Shown here piece by piece: positions 26,051 to 34,681 of a DNA stretch of 64,000 bases (its first letter is position 1; every line of letters starts with the position of its first letter). A model generated the notes under the pieces. The model was not told where the DNA came from. It worked only from the letters and a program-made list of their open reading frames with translations, and did not search any database. The stretch is from Puia dinghuensis (lineage in GTDB: Bacteria > Bacteroidota > Bacteroidia > Chitinophagales > Chitinophagaceae): the NCBI GenBank assembly GCA_026225275.1, contig JAMFSL010000134.1, forward strand, positions 41,926 through 105,925, written 5' to 3'. A program made the position numbers and the translations under genes.

Positions 26051-27202
26051 TTCGAAGTCGATATAAGACGCCATCAAAACGATCACGGAACCTAACAAGG
26101 CAATCAATCCCAGTGAAACCCGCAGGTTAAAGGCCTGGGCAATGAACCCGATAAAAGGCGGTCCGACAAGAAAACCCAGATACCCGATGGTGGATACAGC
26201 GGCGAGGGCGACGCCCGGTGAAAGCACTTTCGAGCGGCCGGCGGCACTATAGACCAGGGGCACGACCGAGGAGACACCTGCGCCTACCAGGAGAAAGCCG
26301 GCCAGGGCCGGGAACAGCCAGGGGAAAAGGATCGAAGTTAGCAGCCCTGTTGTCGTCAGTGTACCGCTAATCTGCAGGATCCTTTTAATTCCCAATTTAG
26401 TGGCCAGCCAGTCACCAAGGAAGCGGCCGGAGGCCATGGTAAACATGAAGGCAGTATAGCCAATAGCCACCAGTCCATGGGGCGGCTGGATCACCTTTTG
26501 AAAATAGACGCCGCTCCAGTCGAACATGGCGCCTTCGCAGATCATAGAGCAAAAAGCGATGATACCGAGGTTGATCAGCGACCTGTCCGGCCACGCGAAG
26601 ATCGGCCGGTCTTCATCTGCGTTAACGTCCTGCGCCAGGAGCTGACCGGAGGTCACCGCCACGATCAGCCAGGCCAGCGAAGTGATGACAATAAAATGCT
26701 GCCAGGGAAGCCAGCCCAGCCGGATAAACAGGGTGCCGATAGCGGCGCCGGAAAAGCCGGCCAGACTCCATATCCCATGATAGGATGCCATAATGGTTCG
26801 GTCATATAAGGCTTCCGTGCCGATCGCCTGGGTATTCATCGAAATATTGAGGAGGTTGCCGCCCATGCCGAACACAAAAAGGCAGGCTACTAATTGCCAG
26901 GCGGCGCCGGCCAATCCCAGGAAGGGCAAGGTAATGGCGTACAGAAGGGCGGCGAACAGGGCAATCGGCCGGCTGCCGAAGCGGGCGACCAACCAGCCGG
27001 CCAGCGGCAGGGAAGTCAGCAATCCGGCAGGGAGACCCAGAAGTACAGCGCCCAGGGCGGCATTGTCGAGATGTAATTTCAGGCGAATATCGGGGATACG
27101 GGAAGCCCAGCTGGAAAAGCATAGTCCTGCCAGAAAGAAAAAGCAGCCGACCGCTATCCGGTGCAGCCTGCGGGATGGTAAAGAAAGCTTACTGAGCAAC
27201 AT
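26042..27202 (-). CDS. MFS transporter (YbjJ-like)
   Basis: A 386-residue major facilitator superfamily transporter with about 12 membrane segments. The first segment carries GLCFSSWASRIPDI, and the loop between segments 2 and 3 has GWLVARFGSRP, the GxxxDRxGRR-type MFS motif; MNTQAIGTEALYDRTIMASYHGIWSLAGF is typical of the YbjJ-like group. The substrate is unknown. The ATG at 27202 starts eight bases after the DinB-protein stop codon; a longer frame up to 27316 would overlap that gene by over 100 bases. It ends within the shared terminator with prc and is probably the last gene of a run starting at the protease gene upstream. Confidence 0.88.
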   Translation of the reverse strand: MLLSKLSLPSRRLHRIAVGCFFFLAGLCFSSWASRIPDIRLKLHLDNAALGAVLLGLPAGLLTSLPLAGWLVARFGSRPIALFAALLYAITLPFLGLAGAAWQLVACLFVFGMGGNLLNISMNTQAIGTEALYDRTIMASYHGIWSLAGFSGAAIGTLFIRLGWLPWQHFIVITSLAWLIVAVTSGQLLAQDVNADEDRPIFAWPDRSLINLGIIAFCSMICEGAMFDWSGVYFQKVIQPPHGLVAIGYTAFMFTMASGRFLGDWLATKLGIKRILQISGTLTTTGLLTSILFPWLFPALAGFLLVGAGVSSVVPLVYSAAGRSKVLSPGVALAAVSTIGYLGFLVGPPFIGFIAQAFNLRVSLGLIALLGSVIVLMASYIDFEQK

Positions 27203-27209
27203 ATTCACC

Positions 27210-27719
27210 TCAAAGATACCTTTCCTTGAGGATACGGATATGGTGGGCGACATGCCCCGGTATAATAAATCCGATGGTAAAGGCATTGAGTGGTCGCGCG
27301 TCAGCCGATCCCACAAAGCCCAGCTGATCGTCGGAAAGGGGCTTATAAAGGTATTCGGTGGCTTCTCTTACCGTTTCGAACTCTCCCCGCAGGTCTTTCC
27401 ATCGCCGGGTATCCCCGCCGGCGTGCATACCCCAGAGCTGCTCATCGAAGCCGGGCAACGGCGCCGGGTCCATCCGGGAAAAACGCAGGGCGCGATAGGT
27501 AAAGACCCTTTCGCAGTCGATGATATGCTGGAGCATTTCACGGACGGTCCATTTGCCTTCGGCATAGGCGAAGTCAAATTTTTTCCTGGGAATGGTGTCC
27601 AGCAATTTACGGAAGCGAAGCGTATTTTTTTCGATAGCTTCTCTCACATCCTCCTCTTTCACCAGGTCGATATAGGCCTGGTAAGCGTCAGCTGAGATGA
27701 TGTCGGACTTGGGGATCAT
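27210..27719 (-). CDS. DinB family protein
   Basis: A 169-residue four-helix DinB-like protein (DinB_2). The three expected metal ligands are His65 in MLQHIIDCE and His156/His160 in GHVAHHIRIL. KWTVREMLQHIIDCERVF is the family's best conserved helix. Such proteins include thiol S-transferases, such as bacillithiol transferases; a bacillithiol biosynthesis gene (bshC) lies elsewhere in this window, so that activity is possible here but unproven. The gene sits 8 bases from both its neighbours: the protease ends upstream at 27728 and the MFS gene starts at 27202. Confidence 0.9.
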   Translation of the reverse strand: MIPKSDIISADAYQAYIDLVKEEDVREAIEKNTLRFRKLLDTIPRKKFDFAYAEGKWTVREMLQHIIDCERVFTYRALRFSRMDPAPLPGFDEQLWGMHAGGDTRRWKDLRGEFETVREATEYLYKPLSDDQLGFVGSADARPLNAFTIGFIIPGHVAHHIRILKERYL

Positions 27720-27727
27720 GCCGGTGA

Positions 27728-29434
27728 TTAGTCTTTCTTATTGGTTAAAGTCGAATATTCTCCTTTTTTGGTTTTCAGGGTAGAGGCCAGCTTCAACGCT
27801 TCATAGGCATTGACAATTCCGCCGGAGACACTCAGATCCGACAAGTTGACCAATTCGTCCTGCGTGCCGGGCTTCTTCACCTTGACGGTCAGCGGAACGG
27901 AGCCTTTCACCAAACAGTATTTTACCTGCTGCGGCGTCAGATTGGGATAGAATTCGAGGAGGAGTGCCGCCACACCGGTGACAACGGGGGAAGCCATGCT
28001 CGTACCCGATTCATTGCCATAGTTCTTTCCGCCGGGCAGGGTGGAATAGATCTTGACGCCGGGGGCGAATACGTCGACTTCTGCTTTGCCATAGTTCGAG
28101 AAGGAAGCCGTGTAACTATCAGTACCAGGTTCGGCCAGCGGGTCGCTGCTGGCGCCTACAGTGATCCAGTTGCTGGCGGTATAGGTCGAATGCCTGAAAT
28201 GTGGATTGGGGAAATTGTCAGCTGTATCGACATCATAGGAATCGTTGCCCGCTGCGTGGACCAGCAAAACACCCTTGCTTTCGGCATAGAGAACGGCGGA
28301 ATCCACCCATGGCTTTTGCGGAGAGAGATTCTTGCCAAAGCTCATATTGATCACGCGGGCGCCATTGTCCACTGCATAACGGATCGCCAGCGCGATGTCC
28401 TTATCGTGTTCGTCACCATTGGGTACGGCGCGGATCATCATGATCCGGACGTTGTCGTCGATGCCGTCGATGCCTTTGCCATTATTCCGTATAGCGGCAA
28501 TAATGCCGGACACGTGTGTACCATGTAAAGGCTCTCCGGCCATGATATCGTTATTGCCATAGTACCGGTCGGTGAAATCTTTTTCGTTGTCTTTGACGAT
28601 GTTATGGCGAGAATCCTCGGGCGCATTTACTTTGCTGGACTCCTTCTTATCTTCCGATTCCACCTCTTCATTAAAGTCCGACAGGAAGGCCTTGTTGGTC
28701 ATGTCCATGATCTTATTGGCCTTGAAAAGATAAAGGAAGAGAGATTTGGCATTTCGCGTCTCCGTCGATTTGGTCTGGAAGGTATCGAGGTCGTTGCCGG
28801 TAAATTCAGCCCTTCCTATCGCCTGCTGAAGGATACTGTCACTCCTGATGCTGGCTTTGAGGGCCTGATGCAGCATGACCAGGTCTACGCCATTGTCGGA
28901 TCCGTCGCCTATGACGGTCTTGCGGGCTTTGAGCCACCAATGGTAATTTTCCTTATCGGCAGGGCTGAGGCTGGCCGTATCGAGGTTCGCCACTTCAAAT
29001 TGGGCTTTGTAGGCGTAGTAGACGCGAGCTTCTTCCTGGGAGTCATCCTTGACATTCGTGCCGTCCTTGCCGCCGATAAAATTCCAGCCATGCACATCAT
29101 CCACATAGCCATTGCCATCATCATCGATGCCATTGCCGGGGATCTCTTTGGGATTCGTCCAAAGGATGTCCTTGAGATCTTCGTGCGTCGTGTCTACACC
29201 GGAGTCGATGACGGCGACGATAACCGTCTTGCTCTTTAGTTTTTTCAGTTTCGCGAATTCATACGCTTTGGCCAGGCTGATGCCATAATAGCCATCCTGG
29301 TCTTTATCGAGGAGGTGCCAGCCTTTTGGCAGATCTTTTTTTGCGGAAGTTCCCTGGGCAAACATCGTTAGAGGAAAAAAGCCAATCAGGACCACTATCA
29401 ACCAACCCTTCAGGCTGCGCAAGCTGCAATTCAT
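27728..29434 (-). CDS. Secreted subtilisin-like serine protease (S8) with large insertion
   Basis: A 568-residue S8 protease with a signal peptide (LIVVLIGFFPLTMFAQ). The catalytic triad is Asp77 in AVIDSGVDTTH, His304 in LHGTHVSG and Ser479 in GTSMASP, with Asn397 (HAAGND) as oxyanion residue. Asp and His are normally about 30 residues apart in subtilisin; here 227 separate them, because of a charged, mostly helical insertion of about 195 residues. The catalytic fold is otherwise complete. No C-terminal sorting domain is visible. The DinB gene follows after 8 bases. Secretion to the periplasm or outside is inferred from the signal peptide. Confidence 0.94.
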   Translation of the reverse strand: MNCSLRSLKGWLIVVLIGFFPLTMFAQGTSAKKDLPKGWHLLDKDQDGYYGISLAKAYEFAKLKKLKSKTVIVAVIDSGVDTTHEDLKDILWTNPKEIPGNGIDDDGNGYVDDVHGWNFIGGKDGTNVKDDSQEEARVYYAYKAQFEVANLDTASLSPADKENYHWWLKARKTVIGDGSDNGVDLVMLHQALKASIRSDSILQQAIGRAEFTGNDLDTFQTKSTETRNAKSLFLYLFKANKIMDMTNKAFLSDFNEEVESEDKKESSKVNAPEDSRHNIVKDNEKDFTDRYYGNNDIMAGEPLHGTHVSGIIAAIRNNGKGIDGIDDNVRIMMIRAVPNGDEHDKDIALAIRYAVDNGARVINMSFGKNLSPQKPWVDSAVLYAESKGVLLVHAAGNDSYDVDTADNFPNPHFRHSTYTASNWITVGASSDPLAEPGTDSYTASFSNYGKAEVDVFAPGVKIYSTLPGGKNYGNESGTSMASPVVTGVAALLLEFYPNLTPQQVKYCLVKGSVPLTVKVKKPGTQDELVNLSDLSVSGGIVNAYEALKLASTLKTKKGEYSTLTNKKD

Positions 29435-29536
29435 GTGTAATGTTTTTTATATTTATTCGAATCTCGAAAATAAGGAAAACTTGCCCCTCCCATGCTCATA
29501 AATTACAGGAACGGTTTTATAACCTTGTTAAATTTT

Positions 29537-31015
29537 CTATTTATTAAGGCTCAGCCTTAGCTCAACCCTGCGGTTGATCGCCCGGCCACCGACCGTCTTG
29601 TTGCTGGCAAGGGGGTGTTCCTGGCCCAGGCCTGCGGCGGTCAGCCTGTCTCCGGCCACTCCTTTTTTCACCAGGTAGGCTTTGACGGCGTTGGCCCTCT
29701 TCTGCGACAACAAGAGATTTCGTGCAGGGATACCCACATTGTCGGTATGACCTTCGATGGTCAGCAGCCAGTCATGATGACCCTGTAAAATGACAGCCAG
29801 TCGATCGAGGGCCGTGAAGGAACTGTCTGTCAACTGGTCACTGGCCACGTTGAACAGAATATTATGCGCAATGTAGTTGACAGAATCCGTCGCAGCGGGC
29901 GGGATCACTTTCGGCAGCGGACAGCCGTGATTTTCCACCGGACCGGCACTATCAGGGCATTGATCCTCTTCGTCGTTGACACCATCGCCATCCCTGTCGG
30001 GAATGGGACAGCCGTTATAACGGGCCAGACCGGGAACGGTGCGGCAGGAATCATGTTCGTCATCGATACCATCATGATCTGTGTCGGGCACGGGGCAGCC
30101 GTTGTAGCGCGCTACGCCGGGAATCGTGGGGCAGGAGTCATGTTCGTTGTCGATGCCGTCATGATCTGTATCGGGTACCGGGCAGCCATGGTATTTAGGA
30201 GTGCCGGGTATTAGCGGGCATTGATCCTCGTCATCCGGAACGCCATCTTTATCGGTATCTTTTTTCCTGGGTGGCGGCGGCGCTTCAGTGGACGACAGCC
30301 ACACACCCGCACTAAGCCCAAACACCTGGTGGTGAAAGGTGCCGGGGTAGGGGGCATTGTAGAAACTGGTCAGGCCACGACTGTAATAGCCATTCAGCAT
30401 GACCTTCCCCAGTTCGAAACCGGCTTTGGCATTCACGCCGATATCAAGCGTCTTATACGTATCCTGGCCTTTCCCTACGGTGACGGGATTGGACACAGAA
30501 CTATATGTATCGGGAGTTTGAGTCAGACTTTCGTAGGTGATATTGCCGCTATAAAAAAAGCTGACATAGGGACCAGCACTGACGAAAAACTTATTTTGCG
30601 GATGACTGCGGGACAGCGGGATCTTATAGGTCAGGTTGAGCGGGACTTCGATATAGCTCAGGTTAAGGACCTCCTTATTATAGATAGTATCTGTGGCTAA
30701 GGCAGTCAGCGAGTCATTATTCTTATCGTATTTCCGGCCCTTGGTAATATAGGTGATGGCGGGCTGGAAGAACAGGTTATGGCCCAGCGGAACTTCGATA
30801 ATAATACCTAACTGGAAGCCGGTGCGGGAATTGTAATATTTTTTCACTGCCGTGTCCCAGCCGGGTAAGCTGTTCTTTTCCAATACATTAGCGGAGTTCA
30901 GGCCACCCAATATCCCTAACCGGACCTGTCCCTGAACACCGACGGTCATCCCCATCAGCAGCAGGAGCAAAATCTTTCTCAAAACAGTAGAAGGTGCGTT
31001 AATGCCGACGTTCAT
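29537..31015 (-). CDS. OmpA family protein with beta-barrel-like N-domain and TSP3 repeats
   Basis: A 492-residue envelope protein with a signal peptide (ILLLLLMGMTVGVQG). Residues about 30-235 resemble the porin/PorT-like barrel of Bacteroidota (LGILGGLNSANV at the start). After a Pro-rich hinge come four to five thrombospondin type 3 calcium-binding repeats (DTDHDGIDNEHDSC-like) between about 250 and 360; two neighbouring units are almost identical also at the DNA level. The C-terminal OmpA domain binds peptidoglycan (FNVASDQLTDSSF, IEGHTDNVG, LSQKRANAVKAYL). It should tie the outer membrane to the cell wall. The gene follows the ALDH7 gene by 47 bases on the same strand. Confidence 0.92.
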   Translation of the reverse strand: MNVGINAPSTVLRKILLLLLMGMTVGVQGQVRLGILGGLNSANVLEKNSLPGWDTAVKKYYNSRTGFQLGIIIEVPLGHNLFFQPAITYITKGRKYDKNNDSLTALATDTIYNKEVLNLSYIEVPLNLTYKIPLSRSHPQNKFFVSAGPYVSFFYSGNITYESLTQTPDTYSSVSNPVTVGKGQDTYKTLDIGVNAKAGFELGKVMLNGYYSRGLTSFYNAPYPGTFHHQVFGLSAGVWLSSTEAPPPPRKKDTDKDGVPDDEDQCPLIPGTPKYHGCPVPDTDHDGIDNEHDSCPTIPGVARYNGCPVPDTDHDGIDDEHDSCRTVPGLARYNGCPIPDRDGDGVNDEEDQCPDSAGPVENHGCPLPKVIPPAATDSVNYIAHNILFNVASDQLTDSSFTALDRLAVILQGHHDWLLTIEGHTDNVGIPARNLLLSQKRANAVKAYLVKKGVAGDRLTAAGLGQEHPLASNKTVGGRAINRRVELRLSLNK

Positions 31016-31062
31016 GGTATATCAGGGATATCGGGCTATAACGTTGATTCGGATCGATTATT

Positions 31063-32586
31063 TTAGATCTCGAACTTTATCCCCTGCGCTAAAGGCAGCT
31101 GTGTCGAATAGTTAATCGTATTTGTCTGACGCCGCATATAAGCCCTCCAGGCATCACTGCCACTTTCCCTGCCCCCACCGGTTTCTTTTTCCCCGCCGAA
31201 GGCGCCGCCGATCTCTGCCCCGGATGTACCGATATTGACATTGGCAATGCCGCAATCACTACCGCCGGCCGACAGGAACTGTTCTGCTTCCCGAAGGTTC
31301 AGCGTCATGATCGAGGAAGACAGACCCTGCGGGACATTATTCTGAATAGCGATCGCCTGATCCAGGGTAGAATATTTCAACAGATAGAGGATCGGCGCAA
31401 AAGTTTCCTCACTGACAATGCCCAGATCCGGCGTGGCCTCAGCGATACTGGGCCGCACATAACAACCGCTGCCGAAACCGTCGCCTGTCAGCACTTCTCC
31501 GTCGATCAGGTATTTACAGCCTTGTTTTTTGCCGGTCTCTATGGCACGCAGATAGGCGCTGACGGCATCTTTATCGATGAGTGGTCCGACATGATTCCGT
31601 TCCTGCAGGGGATCGCCGATCCGCAGCTGCCGGAAAACACTCACCAGCTTGTCCCTGACCTTGTCATAAATATCTTCATGGATGATGAGCCGGCGGGTGG
31701 TCGTACAACGTTGTCCAGCCGTTCCCACCGCTCCGAAGACGGCTCCCGGTATGGCTACATCAAGGTCTGCATCCTTAGAGATGATAATGGCATTGTTGCC
31801 GCCGAGTTCGAGCAGCGCCCGTCCGAGCCGTGCAGCCACGGTCGTTCCGATAGCCTTGCCCATGCGGGTGGATCCTGTTGCCGAGATCAGCGGGATGCGG
31901 GTATCTTCGGATAACCATTGGCCGACTTCACGGCCACCGGTGATGAGGCAGCCGACACCCTCGGGAACGTTATTGGCCTCAAAGACTTTTGCAACGATGT
32001 TCTGACATGCCAGCGCACACAGCGGCGTCTTTTCGGAACCCTTCCAGATAACGGTATCGCCGCATACCCAGGCCAGCATACTGTTCCAGCTCCAGACAGC
32101 CACGGGGAAGTTGAAGGCGGAGATGATGCCGACAGGACCTAGCGGATGCCATTGCTCGTACATCCGGTGGGCAGGCCGCTCGCTATGCATTGTCAGGCCA
32201 TGCAGCTGCCGGGAAAGACCCACGGCGAAATCACAGATATCGATCATTTCCTGCACTTCGCCGTAACCTTCTTGTAAGCTTTTCCCCATTTCATAAGATA
32301 CCAGGCGTCCCAATGCGGATTTTTCCCGCCGAAGGGCCTCACCGATCTGCCGGACGACGTCACCACGTCGGGGAGCGGGCCAGGCGCGCCATTGGAGAAA
32401 AGCCTGCCGGGCGGTTTCCACCACCTTTTCATAACTTTCTCTGTCAGTGGAAGTTACAACGGCAATGCGTTGACCGTCAACCGGCGACCAGGATTCCAGT
32501 GCAGGACCGTTTGCCGCTATCCATTCTCTTCCGGTGGAAGTGCCGGGATTTTCGGCCTGTATATGTAGCTGTTGAAGAAATTCCAT
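31063..32586 (-). CDS. ALDH7-type aldehyde dehydrogenase (probable L-aminoadipate-semialdehyde / piperideine-6-carboxylate dehydrogenase)
   Basis: A 507-residue NAD-dependent aldehyde dehydrogenase. The nucleophile is Cys294 in GTAGQRCTTTRR and the general base is Glu260 in LLELGGNN. The whole chain follows human antiquitin (ALDH7A1): PAPRRGDVVRQIG, SLEMGK-like SYEMGKS, ISAFNFPVAVWSWN, SGAEIGGAFGGEKETGGGRESGSDAW and the C-terminal LPLAQGIKFEI. This group oxidises alpha-aminoadipate semialdehyde in lysine breakdown. I chose the ATG at 32586 because residue 4 onward already aligns with antiquitin. An intrinsic-terminator-like hairpin ends exactly at this ATG. Confidence 0.93.
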   Translation of the reverse strand: MEFLQQLHIQAENPGTSTGREWIAANGPALESWSPVDGQRIAVVTSTDRESYEKVVETARQAFLQWRAWPAPRRGDVVRQIGEALRREKSALGRLVSYEMGKSLQEGYGEVQEMIDICDFAVGLSRQLHGLTMHSERPAHRMYEQWHPLGPVGIISAFNFPVAVWSWNSMLAWVCGDTVIWKGSEKTPLCALACQNIVAKVFEANNVPEGVGCLITGGREVGQWLSEDTRIPLISATGSTRMGKAIGTTVAARLGRALLELGGNNAIIISKDADLDVAIPGAVFGAVGTAGQRCTTTRRLIIHEDIYDKVRDKLVSVFRQLRIGDPLQERNHVGPLIDKDAVSAYLRAIETGKKQGCKYLIDGEVLTGDGFGSGCYVRPSIAEATPDLGIVSEETFAPILYLLKYSTLDQAIAIQNNVPQGLSSSIMTLNLREAEQFLSAGGSDCGIANVNIGTSGAEIGGAFGGEKETGGGRESGSDAWRAYMRRQTNTINYSTQLPLAQGIKFEI

Positions 32587-32617
32587 AAAAAAGCTTGCGA
32601 TTTTAGCAATCGCAAGC
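32587..32617 (-). terminator. Terminator/attenuator-like hairpin abutting ALDH7 start codon
   Basis: Read on the minus strand, GCTTGCGATT (32617-32608) pairs perfectly with AATCGCAAGC (32602-32593) across a five-base loop, followed by six T and then directly the ATG at 32586. It has every feature of a rho-independent terminator. It could end LytTR-operon transcripts, act as an attenuator, or protect the mRNA 5' end. Confidence 0.75.
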
Positions 32618-32626
32618 AATTTAGGA

Positions 32627-32655
32627 AAAAACTAACCACTAACCAGTGGCCTCAA
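32627..32655 (-). promoter_or_regulatory. Possible promoter for ALDH7 gene
   Basis: On the minus strand, TTG (32655-32653), 18 bases, then TAGTTTTT (32634-32627), one mismatch from the phylum -7 element. A transcript from here would begin almost at the hairpin at 32617, so the hairpin would form the mRNA 5' end. The -33 element is weak. Confidence 0.33.
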
Positions 32656-32674
32656 CCTTAACTTAAAATCTACT

Positions 32675-32788
32675 ATGAAAAAACTGGTCCTATGCCGGCA
32701 TCTACCTTACCGGCATTATGAAATACGCAAAAGGCTGAGCAGAGGTTGCGTGGAATGCGATGAACGGGCCAGTATGGGCGTATTTTAG
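32675..32788 (+). CDS. Possible 37-residue small ORF
   Basis: ATG AAA AAA opens a 37-codon frame (start MKKLVLCRHLPYRHYEIRKR, end SMGVF). It is basic, with three Cys including CVEC. It starts after an A/T-rich run as real genes here do, and lies in an otherwise empty gap. It has no known homologue that I recognise and overlaps the pseudoknot-like repeat. It may equally be chance. Confidence 0.22.
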   Translation: MKKLVLCRHLPYRHYEIRKRLSRGCVECDERASMGVF

Positions 32789-32794
32789 CCTTTT
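32721..32794. repeat. Two interleaved 8-bp inverted repeats (pseudoknot order)
   Basis: AAATACGC (32721-32728) is directly followed by AAAAGGCT (32729-32736). Downstream, GCGTATTT (32778-32785), the complement of the first, is followed after one base by AGCCTTTT (32787-32794), the complement of the second. The order A-B-A'-B' allows an H-type pseudoknot in RNA of either strand. It lies in the gap between the LytTR gene and the ALDH7 gene. Confidence 0.6.
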
Positions 32795-32828
32795 GATCGG
32801 TGAAATGATGAATTGTTACGGTGAATAG

Positions 32829-33527
32829 CTAACTAAGCTTATTTTCCATGGCGGCGAAAAAGCTTTCGCTATAGCTAACGCCGATGGGTATCTCCTTATC
32901 TGCGATCTTGATCTTACTCTTGCTGATGTGTTCGATCTTACTGATCGGGACGATATAGGAACGATGTGCCCGGATAAACTCCCGGGCAGGAAGTTTCTGC
33001 GCGATCGTCTTCAGCGTCATCAGGGTCAGAATGGATTTGCCGGGAAGATAGATCTTGATATAATCGTCCAACCCTTCGATGTAGAGGATCTCTTTCAGGT
33101 TGACCTTGACCATCTGGTAATCGGACTTGACGAAGATGTAACCTTCCTGCAGCTCCTGGTTGGTCAGGTAATCTACGTATTCTTTGGCCTTGTAAACGGA
33201 TTTGAGGAAACGGTCGTACTCTATCGGCTTGAGCAGGTAATCGATGGCGTCTACATTGAATCCTTCTACTGCATATTCACTGAAGGCGGTGGTGAACACA
33301 ACGGCCGTATTTTTTTTATTGATGATGCGGGAAAATTCGATGCCATTGATGTCGGGCATCTGGATGTCGAGGAAGAGGATGTCCACGGGGGAGGCATCCA
33401 TTAATTTCTGCGCCTCGAAAGGGTCGGTAAAGACGCCCTTCAGATCCAGGAAATAAATCTTGGCGATGTATTTTTTCAACACTTCCAGCGCCAGCGGTTC
33501 GTCATCAATAGCTATGCAGGTCAACAT
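32829..33527 (-). CDS. LytTR family response regulator
   Basis: A 232-residue two-component regulator. The receiver domain (1-120) has the acidic pair Asp8-Asp9, the phosphorylated Asp54 in LFLDIQMPD, and the Lys near residue 102 (LLKPIEY). The C-terminal LytTR DNA-binding domain (about 130-232) has YIEGLDDYIKIYL and FIRAHRSYIVPISKIE. LytTR regulators bind pairs of direct repeats about 21 bp apart. Its start codon touches the stop of the kinase gene by one base, so the two are translated from one mRNA. A direct repeat of the right spacing lies before the nearby TonB receptor gene at 37521. Confidence 0.95.
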   Translation of the reverse strand: MLTCIAIDDEPLALEVLKKYIAKIYFLDLKGVFTDPFEAQKLMDASPVDILFLDIQMPDINGIEFSRIINKKNTAVVFTTAFSEYAVEGFNVDAIDYLLKPIEYDRFLKSVYKAKEYVDYLTNQELQEGYIFVKSDYQMVKVNLKEILYIEGLDDYIKIYLPGKSILTLMTLKTIAQKLPAREFIRAHRSYIVPISKIEHISKSKIKIADKEIPIGVSYSESFFAAMENKLS

Positions 33528-34579
33528 TATACCGGAATATTTAAATGAACAGAAAATTCAGTCGTCTTATCGTCGATGATCAACTCGTAACGACCTTCAT
33601 ACAACAAGTCCAGCCTCCGTTTAGTATTGCTGATACCGATCCCCGTATTGTCCGCCAGTTTCAGGGAGGTATAGAGGTGCTTATGGTTGCTGATACTAAA
33701 ATACAACGAATCCTTATTAATTTCTAATAATATCCGGATGGGTGAATACTCCCGGGTGCTGATGCCGTACTTGAAGGCATTCTCAACGAAGGGTAGCAAC
33801 AGCAGGGGAGCGATCTGTCTGCCAACAGGATCTCCTTTGATCGTAAAGTCGATGCTGGTCTTGTCAGTCAGCCTCATCTTCTGCAATTCAATATAATGAG
33901 AAGTGAAGAGGATTTCTTTTTCCAGAGGGACTAGGTCGTTGCGTGCATCACTCAGTACATAGCGCATGATGCTGGACAGCTTCATGACGGCCGGGGCAGT
34001 ATGTTCGGACTGAGTGGAAGCCAGGGCGTAAATATTGTTCAGCGTGTTGAACAGAAAATGAGGATTGATCTGGGCTTTCAGAAAGGACAACTCGGCCTGC
34101 AGCTTTTCATTGGCGATCTCTTTCGTTCGTTGTTCCGACCGGAGCCATTCGTTGATGACCTTGATACCGGTGCTCATGACGAATACCATAAGGAAGAGAG
34201 CGATATTACCGGAATTCACCAGCGGCGGGTTTCTCATGCGGGGTGGTCGTCCCGGCTGAGCTGACTGTGGCAGCAGATCGCCGAACAACGCATGATAGAT
34301 CCGGGGCAGGAATCCATAGAAAACGAGCAGCGCCAGGATGATGAGGGAATAGGAAAGGAATTTCTTTTTGTCCAGCAGCTTCGGGATGATCAGATGCGTG
34401 TTGACATAGTAAAAGGTGATGATGAACACGCTGTTAATGATAAAAAGCGTGGAAAAATACCTTTCTGAAAAAAAGGAATACTCTCTTTCCCTTGGCCGGG
34501 GATAGAATACAAAGGGCAGCAGCAGGAAGCACGCCCATGCCGCAATATGAATGACGATCTGTACAGTAACTTTTTTCAA
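33527..34579 (-). CDS. LytS/YehU-type sensor histidine kinase
   Basis: A 350-residue sensor kinase of the LytS type (His_kinase, PF06580). Four membrane segments fill residues about 5-140 and there is no separate extracellular sensor domain. The phosphorylated His is His174 in QINPHFLFNTLNNI. The ATPase part has LLPFVENAFKYGIS (N box) and NTGIGISNTKRRL (G box). Without a large periplasmic sensor the signal probably acts within the membrane. It is the first gene of the kinase-regulator operon, about 100 bases downstream of the TonB receptor on the same strand. Confidence 0.95.
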   Translation of the reverse strand: MKKVTVQIVIHIAAWACFLLLPFVFYPRPREREYSFFSERYFSTLFIINSVFIITFYYVNTHLIIPKLLDKKKFLSYSLIILALLVFYGFLPRIYHALFGDLLPQSAQPGRPPRMRNPPLVNSGNIALFLMVFVMSTGIKVINEWLRSEQRTKEIANEKLQAELSFLKAQINPHFLFNTLNNIYALASTQSEHTAPAVMKLSSIMRYVLSDARNDLVPLEKEILFTSHYIELQKMRLTDKTSIDFTIKGDPVGRQIAPLLLLPFVENAFKYGISTREYSPIRILLEINKDSLYFSISNHKHLYTSLKLADNTGIGISNTKRRLDLLYEGRYELIIDDKTTEFSVHLNIPV

Positions 34580-34681
34580 GGTGAACTCCTCAGTTTAAGT
34601 TGACCATAGCAAATTAGAAGGGAATCGGGTTTCCCGGGGAATTATTAGATGAATGGGGTTATGATACCGGTGAACGGGTGA

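Noticed and set aside
29900..30270. Regular tandem repeats that could suggest a CRISPR-like array
   Set aside because: They are in frame and encode thrombospondin type 3 calcium-binding repeats of the OmpA protein.
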